Assembly (NCBI GenBank): GCA_046483285.1
Contig: JAWODN010000091.1
Location: 1-23,329 of the forward strand
DNA length: 23,329 bases
Reading direction: 5' to 3'
From: CAYRTV01 sp046483285
GTDB taxonomy: Bacteria; Acidobacteriota; Aminicenantia; Aminicenantales; Aminicenantaceae
The notes under the pieces are model-generated. The model saw only the letters and a list, made by a program, of their open reading frames with translations. It made no database searches and was not told where the DNA came from. The translations under genes were made by a program, and so were the position numbers. Of this stretch, positions 1-6,523 are shown one piece after another (position 1 is the first letter of the stretch; every line of letters starts with the position of its first letter).

Positions 1-145
1 CCCGCCCGAAGGGTAAAAAAATTGCGATTAAAATAAAAATATGAAAATGAAAAACTTTCTATTTGAACTTTCAATAAAAATCATGTTGATTGCTGATAAA
101 AAAGGGATTGCAAAAACATCGCAATTTTTTTATGAATAATTCAGG
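1..145 (+). repeat. 145-bp inverted repeat A, left copy, with MITE-like ends
   Basis: This stretch matches the reverse complement of 4996-5140 with no gaps and about three mismatches. Inside it, positions 14-28 and 118-132 are perfect 15-bp inverted repeats (TAAAAAAATTGCGAT and its complement), giving a 119-bp AT-rich core bounded by TA, as in small non-autonomous transposable elements. It has no coding capacity. It starts at base 1, so the repeat may continue further left. It lies just downstream of the helicase-nuclease gene. An ATTGC/GCAAT stem followed by a T-run could also help to end that transcript. Transposon origin is inference; the repeat itself is seen directly. Confidence 0.9.
105..131. 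terminator. Possible weak bidirectional terminator in repeat A
   Basis: ATTGC and GCAAT can pair across a 9-nt loop. On the plus strand the stem is followed by seven T; on the minus strand, downstream of the helicase-nuclease stop, it is followed by CCC and six T. The stem has only five pairs, so this is a weak candidate. Confidence 0.25.
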
Positions 146-149
146 TTAG

Positions 150-3083
150 TTAATAGGCGTAGGAGGACGGGCAGATGCTCCTGAAATCACACGTGCTGCA
201 GTTATGCCAGTCCGGAGCGGCGGGAAACGCATTTTTTCTCACACCGGCTTCCGCTTCCCGGATTTTCTTCCGTGCCCGTTCCATATCCTCTTTTCCTTTT
301 TGGGCTCTTCCCAATATACCTGACTCTAAAAAATACAGCCGGGTTTCAAATAATTTGAGTTTCTGTGTCTTCAGGAAGGATAACGCGTATAGATCCATCT
401 GCAGGCTCTCCCGGGTTAAGCTGTCGGCTTCTTTTTGATCTCTCACCGGGGTGGATTTAAAATCAATGATCACCGCTCCTTCTTTGGTTTTATCCACCCG
501 GTCCCAGCGCCCGGAAAATTTTATGGAACCTTCCCGCCATTTGAATTTTTTCTCCAGAAAATGCAGTCGGGCACCCGATTGTTCCTCCCGCATATAAAAC
601 CGGCGCAAAGCCCTCTCGCCTGTTGATTTTTTCATCTCTTCATGTTCCCGGCTCAAAAACCCCTCATTCACCCAGCGGCGCCGGTATTCCCGGAGAATAT
701 CCTCCCAGGCGACCGGGACTCCGGATTTTTTCCGTAACAAATAAAAATGGATGGTATCATGGAGAACGCGGCCGTAAACAAGATTATAATGCGGCGGAAC
801 AGGAACTTGCACCACATGACGAAAACGGAATTTAAGCGGACAGGTCAGGTAATCCGCAACCCGGTAATAGCTCATGGGAATGATTTCAGGCTCCGCCACT
901 TTCCGGGAAACCCGGGAGGACGGCGGCTTAGGGGCGTACCGCTCAATTTCCTCCAGGGGAGAAGAACGCAGAGTCTCACGGGGGGGACGGGAAAGATCCA
1001 AGGCTTCCAAAATAAAGGGGCTGACCTTTTTCAATCTTTTCACTCCGTAATCCCGTCCCCATGTCAGGTAAAGCATCCGCTTGGCCCGTGTCATCCCCAC
1101 ATAAAACAAACGCCGTTCTTCCTGAAGCATGATTTTATCCAAATCCCGGTCCAGCCTGTATTCCTTCCCTCGCGGGCGGTTCTGTAAAATGCCGTCCGGA
1201 AAAAGAATGATTTCCCGGCGCCTCCGCCCGGGAAACCTGTCTCCGATCAAACTGACCATAAACACGATGGAAAATTCCAATCCCTTGGCTTTATGCACAG
1301 TCAACACTTGAACCGCGTCCTCTTCCAGTTCCGCTTCTGCTGTCGCCGGGTTATCCCCCACCTGTTGAAGCAGGTCCAAGTGACGGGCAAAGGATTGAAG
1401 GGAATCGTCCTCCGTCAATCCGGAAAAATTCTGGATTTTATCAAAGAAAAGCCTGATGTTTTTAATCTTGATTTCCGTATCAGGGCTCTGTTTCTCCACC
1501 AGAGATTTAAGATAGCCGCTTTTTTCCAGGAAACCATACACCACCCGTCCGGCGCTGCGTACTGCCGACAAATCAACGAAAAACAGCAGGTCTTTGATAA
1601 TGCTTTTAATCTTTTTTAAAGATTTTTCCGAAACTCCAACTTCAGGCTGCACTCTGGGTAATTTGCGGAAAACAGAATGAAGGGATGCGTTTTTCCGGTA
1701 GGCATAATTTGAAATTTTCGTCAAATCATAGGGATCAACCCGGTAAATCTCCGACAGAGACAAGTGAAAAAGACTTCGGCTGTCTTCAAAATCCGTTGCG
1801 GCCTTAATAAAAGCAATCAATACTTTGATTTCCGTCTGGGAATACAGACCGCGCGAGCCGGAGAAACGATAAGGGATTTCTTTTAAATTCATGGCCCGGA
1901 GAAACGGATCCGCATCCGCATTCCGGCGGACCAAAACCGCCATATCCCCAAACCGGTACCCTTGGCCGGCCTTTTCCAGGATGATTTCCGCCACCCGGTC
2001 AGCCTCATGGGATAAGGTATCAAACTGGAGTTTGAAAATGCTTTTACCGGAATATTCCAGTCTGGATTCCAACGATTTGTTGATATTTTCTTCCTTTTCC
2101 AATCGGTCGGGATTGTTATGCTGGATCAATTTATACGCGGAATCCAGAATATCCTGGGTGGAACGGTAATTCTGGTTGATCACCACTCTGTCCGCATCGG
2201 GATAGAGTTTTCGAAAATTGAGAATATTGCTTAAAGACGCCCCGCGGAAACGGAATATGCTCTGATCATCATCTCCTACCACAGTGATGCTGCGGTGTTT
2301 TCCGGCCAAAAGTTTCAGCATTTCAAATTGAAGATGATTGGTATCCTGAAATTCATCCACCAGAATATACTTGAATTTGTTTTGATACTCCTTTAGAACC
2401 GAAGGCCGGCGGCGGAAGAGATCCACCGCTAAAGCCACCTGGTCTTCAAAGTCGGTTTTTCCCTCCTTGCGCAGCAGCCTTTGGTATGTTTTGTAAACCA
2501 GAGCCATTTCCTGGTGTTTAAGCGCCATTTCTTTTTCAGCGGCGTCTCCGGCGTGAATTTTGAGTCTGCGGGCAAAATCCACATATTCATCCGGGGTTAT
2601 ATCCTCTTGCTTGCATCTCCGCAAGGCGGCCAAAATTTCCTGAATATGCCGGGTGGGACGAGTCAAGGGCCTGAAATATTTCAAAGGAAAACGGAACAGT
2701 TTTTCCCGAAAAAATATGGACTGCTCAACCTCATCCATAAGCTGGAAATCAAGGGGGTATCCCAACTCGTGAATATGATTTCTCAACACCTGTTCTCCGA
2801 AAGAGTTGAAGGTGGATATGTCGACGAATGAATAGCTGTACGGAATAAGCCGGTCCACCCGCTCCTCCATCTCGCCGGCCGCTTTTTCAGTAAAGGTCAC
2901 GGCCAGAATTTCTTCCGGCCGGGCGGACTTCGATGAAATCAAATAAGCGATCCGGTGGGTGATGACTTTGGTTTTTCCTGTGCCGGCCCCGGCAATGATG
3001 AGAAGCGGCCCCTCTTTGTGGATAACCGCTTTTTTTTGGGCGGCATTGAGGTCCTGAAGAAGTTTATTCATTGGACTGATCAC
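150..3083 (-). CDS. UvrD/PcrA-type superfamily 1 helicase fused to a C-terminal Fe-S PD-(D/E)XK nuclease
   Basis: A 977-residue protein. Helicase motifs in order: Walker A AGAGTGKT (31-38), DEFQD (243-247), GDDDQSIFRFRGA (270-282), NYRST (305-309), VHKAKGLEF (596-604) and FYVGMTRA (660-667). Residues 735-977 form a RecB/AddB-like nuclease: His775, Asp861, Asp874-Phe-Lys876 and Gln895, with four cysteines (748, 962, 965, 971) placed like the iron-sulfur staple of AddB. The expected role is ATP-driven 3'-5' unwinding coupled to nucleolytic DNA end processing. The frame opens with GTG at 3083; ATG at 3071 is an alternative with an AGGTGA about 12 nt upstream. The 131-bp gap after the ftsB-like gene contains a copy of repeat B, so it may have its own promoter. 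An addB partner is not visible here. Confidence 0.9.
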   Translation of the reverse strand: MISPMNKLLQDLNAAQKKAVIHKEGPLLIIAGAGTGKTKVITHRIAYLISSKSARPEEILAVTFTEKAAGEMEERVDRLIPYSYSFVDISTFNSFGEQVLRNHIHELGYPLDFQLMDEVEQSIFFREKLFRFPLKYFRPLTRPTRHIQEILAALRRCKQEDITPDEYVDFARRLKIHAGDAAEKEMALKHQEMALVYKTYQRLLRKEGKTDFEDQVALAVDLFRRRPSVLKEYQNKFKYILVDEFQDTNHLQFEMLKLLAGKHRSITVVGDDDQSIFRFRGASLSNILNFRKLYPDADRVVINQNYRSTQDILDSAYKLIQHNNPDRLEKEENINKSLESRLEYSGKSIFKLQFDTLSHEADRVAEIILEKAGQGYRFGDMAVLVRRNADADPFLRAMNLKEIPYRFSGSRGLYSQTEIKVLIAFIKAATDFEDSRSLFHLSLSEIYRVDPYDLTKISNYAYRKNASLHSVFRKLPRVQPEVGVSEKSLKKIKSIIKDLLFFVDLSAVRSAGRVVYGFLEKSGYLKSLVEKQSPDTEIKIKNIRLFFDKIQNFSGLTEDDSLQSFARHLDLLQQVGDNPATAEAELEEDAVQVLTVHKAKGLEFSIVFMVSLIGDRFPGRRRREIILFPDGILQNRPRGKEYRLDRDLDKIMLQEERRLFYVGMTRAKRMLYLTWGRDYGVKRLKKVSPFILEALDLSRPPRETLRSSPLEEIERYAPKPPSSRVSRKVAEPEIIPMSYYRVADYLTCPLKFRFRHVVQVPVPPHYNLVYGRVLHDTIHFYLLRKKSGVPVAWEDILREYRRRWVNEGFLSREHEEMKKSTGERALRRFYMREEQSGARLHFLEKKFKWREGSIKFSGRWDRVDKTKEGAVIIDFKSTPVRDQKEADSLTRESLQMDLYALSFLKTQKLKLFETRLYFLESGILGRAQKGKEDMERARKKIREAEAGVRKNAFPAAPDWHNCSTCDFRSICPSSYAY

Positions 3084-3113
3084 TCACCTGACCTATTACC
3101 GGGACCCTTCTTG

Positions 3114-3169
3114 CCATTGTCATCGCTCGCGGTGTGATACACACATGATGAATTTACAAAAAAATGCCG
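3114..3169 (+). repeat. Repeat B, partial copy 1
   Basis: About 55 bp resembling the right part of the repeat at 5278-5401 in the same orientation. They share CATTGTCAT, CGGTGTG/TGGTGTG, CATGATGAATT and an A-rich tail before TGCCGG or TGGCGA. It lies in the gap upstream of the helicase-nuclease gene. The GTGTGATACACAC core is palindromic. Confidence 0.7.
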
Positions 3170-3214
3170 GGAAAGTTTTTTTAAGAATGAAAGGACGGCA
3201 GAACAAATTTGAAC

Positions 3215-3526
3215 TCAAAACCGGTCTTTGCGGATAATCACGATCTCTTCGGGTTTAACCATCCAAAGCTTCTCCCTGGCCTTTTCCTCAACAGCTTCCG
3301 GATTGGTTTTCAGTTCCCGGATTTCCATTTCAAGCCGGGCTTTTCGGTTTTCCAGCCGCTCTATCCGTTGAACCAGCTCGGCTTTTTCCCGGCGGGCCTT
3401 GTATATCTCCAACAAGCCTTTTTGCCCAAAGAACGACGCGATTAAAAGAACCAAAAGAAAAAACACAGCCCCGCTTATCAAAACCTTTCTTCTGAAAGAG
3501 GGTGTGTTTTTCCCTTTGCCCGTCAT
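3215..3526 (-). CDS. FtsB/DivIC-like septum formation initiator protein
   Basis: A 103-residue bitopic protein: a basic N-terminus, one transmembrane helix (about 16-32), then a heptad-rich coiled coil (about 34-68) and the short C-terminal block NPEAVEEKAREKLWMVKPEE typical of the DivIC/FtsB family. FtsB/DivIC proteins join FtsL and FtsQ/DivIB in the divisome at the septal inner membrane. The ATG overlaps the mutase stop codon by four bases (3523-3526), so the two are translationally coupled. FtsB and DivIC cannot be told apart from this sequence, so no symbol is given. Confidence 0.82.
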   Translation of the reverse strand: MTGKGKNTPSFRRKVLISGAVFFLLVLLIASFFGQKGLLEIYKARREKAELVQRIERLENRKARLEMEIRELKTNPEAVEEKAREKLWMVKPEEIVIIRKDRF

Positions 3527-4923
3527 TTCATCAAATCCATGGCGGCGCCGATCATTTTATCCAGCTCCTTGCGGCTTCCAGCCTCCGCATAGCAACGCAC
3601 TGCCGGAATAGTTCCGGAAACCCGCAGCAGCAGCCAGTCGTCATTTTTAAAATCGAACTTAATCCCGTCCAAGGTCTCAATATTAACCACTTTCCGTCCG
3701 GCTAATTCCCGCGGCGGATTTTTAATTAAATAATCCAGCTTTTTGGTGGTGATTTCACGGGTGGGAATTTGATCATGACGCCGGTAACGGGTACCGTACT
3801 TCTGGTAAAGCTCTCTTATTAAAAGCGACAAGCTTTTTCCGGTGGCTGCAATGGTCTCTGCGATCAGGAGGCCGGCCATAATCCCGTCTTTTTCAGGAAG
3901 GTGATCTTTCAGCACCAGGCAGGCGCTTTCCTCTCCGCCGAAAATGATTTTATCTTTCAAAAAAAGATCCGCCAGATATTTGAATCCCACCGGGGTTTTA
4001 TAAAGCGGCAAATCATATTTACGCGCTATCCGGTCCAGCAAATGAGAGGTGGCCACCGATCTGGCCACTCCGCCCCTCCATTTCTTCCCGGCCGCCAGAT
4101 GTTCCAAAAGAACAGCCAGCACTAAATCCGCCTCCACAAAACGGCCTCTTTCATCAACTATACCGAACCGGTCACCGTCCGCATCCGTGGCTAATCCCAG
4201 ATCGCATTTCTTGTCCTTGACGATCTTTTTCAAATCTCCCAAATTTTCTTCCGTACAGGAAGGAGTTATCCCTCCGAAATAAGGATCGATATATCCGTGT
4301 ATTTCCTCGATCGGGATGCGGTTTTCTTCTAAAATTTCATCCAGGTATTCCCGGCTGGTTCCATATAAAAGGTCGACTCCAATGCGAATATTTGAATTCC
4401 TTATCCTTTCAAAATCGATTTTATCTTGGAGAAACCGGAGGTACTCTTGACGCATATCTATTTTTTCAACATAACCGGCTTTTGGATAATAAGGGCAAAA
4501 CCCATATCCCTCCTGAAGCAGCTTGACTTCATTTTCTATTTTATCAGTCTCTTCCGGAAGAGCCGGTGCTCCGGTTTCCACATTAAACTTAAGGCCGTTA
4601 TACTCAGAGGGATTGAATGAAGCTGTAAAATTGATTCCCGCCTGAGCTTTCCGGCGGATAATCTGGTAGGATTGGGCCTGGGAGGGCGCATCCCGGTCCG
4701 TCAAGCAGACATGAATACGGTTATGAAACAGGACTTTGGCGGCTTCATTCGCAAAACGTTCTGAAAGAAACCGGGTATCATAATTGACTATAACCGATAT
4801 ATTTTGATCGGGGAATTTTTTTTTTAGATAATTTGCGATACCCTGCACCACAATTCGCACGTTCTGAAAGGTGAACTCCTCACCCATCACAGCGCGCCAG
4901 CCGGAGGTGCCAAACTTGATCAT
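3523..4923 (-). CDS. Phosphoglucomutase/phosphomannomutase family protein (alpha-D-phosphohexomutase)
   Basis: A 466-residue protein of normal length for the family, which interconverts hexose 1- and 6-phosphates for cell-surface polysaccharide precursors. Visible sites: N-terminal FGTSGWRA (4-11), phosphoserine loop TASFNPSEYNG (100-110, Ser102), metal loop DADGDRFG (247-254), sugar loop GGEES (329-333) and the phosphate loop RVSGTIP (434-440). The loops deviate from the usual TASHNP, GEES(G/A)H and RxSGTEP: His103 is Phe and the last Glu is Ile. The catalytic Ser and metal Asp residues remain, so it is probably active, perhaps with altered specificity. It is the first gene of a unit with the ftsB-like gene, and has a candidate promoter at 4957-4985. 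Confidence 0.88.
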   Translation of the reverse strand: MIKFGTSGWRAVMGEEFTFQNVRIVVQGIANYLKKKFPDQNISVIVNYDTRFLSERFANEAAKVLFHNRIHVCLTDRDAPSQAQSYQIIRRKAQAGINFTASFNPSEYNGLKFNVETGAPALPEETDKIENEVKLLQEGYGFCPYYPKAGYVEKIDMRQEYLRFLQDKIDFERIRNSNIRIGVDLLYGTSREYLDEILEENRIPIEEIHGYIDPYFGGITPSCTEENLGDLKKIVKDKKCDLGLATDADGDRFGIVDERGRFVEADLVLAVLLEHLAAGKKWRGGVARSVATSHLLDRIARKYDLPLYKTPVGFKYLADLFLKDKIIFGGEESACLVLKDHLPEKDGIMAGLLIAETIAATGKSLSLLIRELYQKYGTRYRRHDQIPTREITTKKLDYLIKNPPRELAGRKVVNIETLDGIKFDFKNDDWLLLRVSGTIPAVRCYAEAGSRKELDKMIGAAMDLMK

Positions 4924-4956
4924 ATTAAACCTGCTTCAAAATTAACATATGTTTCT

Positions 4957-4985
4957 AATAAAAGCAATTCCTGGAAACTTTCCAA
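4957..4985 (-). promoter_or_regulatory. Candidate sigma-70 promoter for the phosphohexomutase gene
   Basis: Read on the minus strand, TTGGAA (4980-4985), a 17-nt spacer and TTTATT (4957-4962), each matching 4 of 6 consensus positions. The predicted start of transcription is about 26 nt before the ATG at 4923. It lies just outside repeat A. Confidence 0.35.
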
Positions 4986-4995
4986 CCCGACCTAT

Positions 4996-5140
4996 CCTGA
5001 ATTATTCATAAAAAAATTGCGATGTTTTTGCAATCCCTTTTTTATCAGCGATTAACATGTTTTTTATTGAAAGTTCAAATAGAAAGTTTTTCATTTTCAT
5101 ATTTTTATTTTAATCGCAATTTTTTTACCCTTCGGGCGGG
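4996..5140 (-). repeat. 145-bp inverted repeat A, right copy
   Basis: Reverse complement of 1-145 without gaps; the visible differences cluster around 5048-5062. Its own 15-bp terminal inverted repeats are at 5009-5023 and 5113-5127. With the left copy it brackets the three-gene block at 150-4923. The segment ATTCATAAAAAAAT(T/G)GCGAT near its left end also occurs at the right end of repeat B (about 5382-5401), linking the two repeat families. Confidence 0.9.
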
Positions 5141-5152
5141 ACGACATGCCAC

Positions 5153-5195
5153 TTTGTCATTGCGAGGCTTGCGCCAGCAAGCTGTGGCAATCCCT
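5153..5195. repeat. Stem-loop dispersed-type repeat (TCATTGCGAGG...GGCAATCCC)
   Basis: GTCATTGCGAGG opens and GGCAATCCC closes a double stem: ATTGC/GCAAT outside and GCTTGC/GCAAGC inside with a GCCA loop (5167-5182). This sequence style is a common intergenic palindromic repeat in many bacterial genomes. Any protein reading through it on the minus strand is an artefact. Confidence 0.65.
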
Positions 5196-5245
5196 TCCTG
5201 CCTGGTGAAAGCGGAACCCACCGCCAAGATGAAGCAGTAAGGGAT

Positions 5246-5336
5246 CCCTCGGTGCTTCGCACCGCGGGATGACACACTCAAAGGCACAGCGTGCCTCGGA
5301 ATGACAGACTCAAAAGTGCTCCGGTCCGGGAATGAC
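5246..5336 (+). repeat. Three degenerate tandem hairpin units ending in GGRATGACA
   Basis: Three units of roughly 33 bp, each ending in GGGATGACA or GGAATGACA followed by a short ACTCAAA-like spacer. Unit 1 holds the hairpin GGTGC-TTC-GCACC (5251-5263). Unit 2 holds GGCAC-AGC-GTGCC (5283-5295). Unit 3 has a less regular GTGCTCCGGTCCGGGA. Units 2 and 3 are also part of repeat B and recur, inverted, at 22730-22784. Confidence 0.6.
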
Positions 5337-5401
5337 ATTGAAAACATTGTCATGGTTCGTGGTGTGTTATACTCATGATGAATTCATAAAAAAATGGCGA
5401 T
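5278..5401 (+). repeat. Repeat B, copy 2
   Basis: About 124 bp found again as a reverse complement at 22661-22784, at roughly 90% identity by eye. It consists of two hairpin units, a linker, a GTGTGTTATACTC pseudo-palindrome and an A-rich end ATTCATAAAAAAATGGCGAT. A partial third copy lies at 3114-3169. It lies downstream of the isoaspartate methyltransferase gene. Confidence 0.85.
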
Positions 5402-5407
5402 CCCGCC
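5388..5407 (-). terminator. Possible Rho-independent terminator after the isoaspartate methyltransferase gene
   Basis: On the minus strand, GGCG-GGAT-CGCC is followed by A and seven T. The stem is only four GC pairs. A second GC-rich hairpin (CCCGG...CCGGG) precedes it. The T-run belongs to repeat B, so the repeat may supply the terminator. Confidence 0.35.
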
Positions 5408-5439
5408 CCGGGGATAGACCGGGCTAAGATCAAAGATCA

Positions 5440-6180
5440 TTATTTTTTCCGGGTCAAAGGAACAAACCTCACCCCGGAGATCCAGCGGATTTTTCTTTTT
5501 CCATTTTCCTTGGTGACCACAGCCAATGTTTGGGAACCCTTAGGATCTCCCAGAGGCAGAACCATGCGCCCATTTTCCTTAAGCTGCTCAAACAGGGGAG
5601 ACGGGATCTCTTCAGTGGCCGCCGTGATAATAATCCCATCGTAGGGAGCGTTCTCTTCCCACCCCATATAGCCGTCTCCGCTTCTGACCCGGACATGTTC
5701 ATAACCCAGCTTCTCCAGTTTCTGGGAGGCTTGGCGGGCCAAGTCGGGAATGATCTCGATGGAATAAACCTCGGAGGTGATTTCAGCCAAAACAGCCGCC
5801 TGATAGCCGGAACCGGTTCCGATTTCCAAAATCCTGTCCCCGGGCTGAACCCCCAGCAACTCCGTCATCAATGCGACGATATACGGTTGAGAAATGGTCT
5901 GGTCATCCCCGATGGGCAAAGGATAATCACCATAAGCGAATCTCCTCTGCTGAACCGGAACAAATAGATGGCGGGGAACAGAACGCATAGCCTGCAAAAC
6001 CAGAGGATCCCCAACACCCCGGGCTTCGATTTGATTCCTGACCATATTCTCCCGAAGCTGACGGTATACCCCTTCCTCATCCGCCTGCCCGGATAAGAAA
6101 AGCGGAACCAAGCAGAGAAGCCCGGTTGTTCCGGCCAATAAAATTGTCCCCATAATGCTGCTGCAATTCTTTTTCTTCAT
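5440..6180 (-). CDS. pcm: Protein-L-isoaspartate O-methyltransferase with N-terminal export signal
   Basis: A 246-residue protein. Residues about 38-246 are a full PCMT domain: MVRNQIEARGV, VPRHLFVP, the ISQPYIVALM segment, and the S-adenosylmethionine-binding motif ILEIGTGSGYQAAVLAEI. It methylates L-isoaspartyl residues of damaged proteins to start their repair. Unlike the usual cytosolic enzyme, it carries a positively charged N-terminus (KKK) and a hydrophobic stretch (about 10-31) ending SGQA-DEE, consistent with a cleaved signal peptide and periplasmic location. The supply of S-adenosylmethionine there is an open question. The gene stands alone between repeat clusters. A TATAAT box ends only six bases before the ATG, and no ribosome-binding site is present. 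Confidence 0.9.
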   Translation of the reverse strand: MKKKNCSSIMGTILLAGTTGLLCLVPLFLSGQADEEGVYRQLRENMVRNQIEARGVGDPLVLQAMRSVPRHLFVPVQQRRFAYGDYPLPIGDDQTISQPYIVALMTELLGVQPGDRILEIGTGSGYQAAVLAEITSEVYSIEIIPDLARQASQKLEKLGYEHVRVRSGDGYMGWEENAPYDGIIITAATEEIPSPLFEQLKENGRMVLPLGDPKGSQTLAVVTKENGKRKIRWISGVRFVPLTRKK

Positions 6181-6186
6181 GTGTTT

Positions 6187-6215
6187 ATTATAATAAATGC
6201 CTTAGGAATGGTAAA
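6187..6215 (-). promoter_or_regulatory. Promoter of the isoaspartate methyltransferase gene, predicted leaderless
   Basis: Minus strand: TTTACC (6210-6215), a 17-nt spacer and a perfect TATAAT (6187-6192). The ATG follows six bases after the -10 box, so transcription should begin at or next to the start codon. The -35 box overlaps the first units of the heptamer repeat. Confidence 0.55.
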
Positions 6216-6262
6216 TGGTGAATGGGGAATGGTGAATGACAAATGGGGAATGGGGGACGGGG
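6207..6262 (+). repeat. Tandem 7-bp repeat, eight degenerate AATGGKG units
   Basis: Eight consecutive 7-mers can be read: AATGGTA, AATGGTG, AATGGGG, AATGGTG, AATGACA, AATGGGG, AATGGGG, GACGGGG. The array lies between the divergent methyltransferase and coaD-pil transcription units and touches the -35 box of the former. Confidence 0.8.
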
Positions 6263-6472
6263 AAGCGCCTCTTCCCACCCCTAAAGGTGAGGCCGAAAAG
6301 CAGAAATATCATCGCGGATTTCCTCCGCTCCGGTGATTGACCATTATTTGTAATTACTGCAAATTAGTTATATACCAGAGAGACAAGGTATAAAAGCCTG
6401 GGTGATGCGCGGGCCGAGATGGCCGCCGATGCCGGAATTAAGAAAAAAAGATGAGGTCAGAATAAATTTTGT
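6263..6472. other. Intergenic stretch between the divergent units, no supported gene
   Basis: It holds a short GGGAAG/CTTCCC hairpin near 6259-6276. At about 6369-6452 on the plus strand there is a stop-bounded frame of roughly 27 codons ending ARAEMAADAGIKKKR-stop, which looks like the tail of a lost gene but is too short to name. No RNA gene or strong promoter was recognised before 6473. Confidence 0.4.
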
Positions 6473-6502
6473 TTGACAAATGAATATAAATTTTTATATA
6501 AC
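6473..6502 (+). promoter_or_regulatory. Strong sigma-70-like promoter of the coaD-pil operon
   Basis: A perfect TTGACA (6473-6478), an 18-nt AT-rich spacer and TATAAC (6497-6502) predict a transcript starting near 6509. GGAGG at 6514-6518 follows directly. The box overlaps the first codons of the longest coaD reading frame (TTG at 6473), which argues against that start. Confidence 0.65.
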
Positions 6503-6523
6503 TTGAGTAAATTGGAGGCAATA

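Noticed and set aside
747..1187. Plus-strand open frames inside the helicase-nuclease gene (also at 2481-2831 and elsewhere)
   Set aside because: They are antisense shadows of a protein with a complete set of SF1 motifs; no family features or ribosome-binding sites.
5105..5353. 82-codon minus-strand open frame
   Set aside because: It runs through repeats A and B and the stem-loop repeats; its peptide is a translation of palindromic repeat DNA, with no ribosome-binding site.
6473..6523. TTG 6473 as the coaD start
   Set aside because: The codon is the TTGACA of a near-consensus promoter, and the extra residues are not part of the conserved family length.
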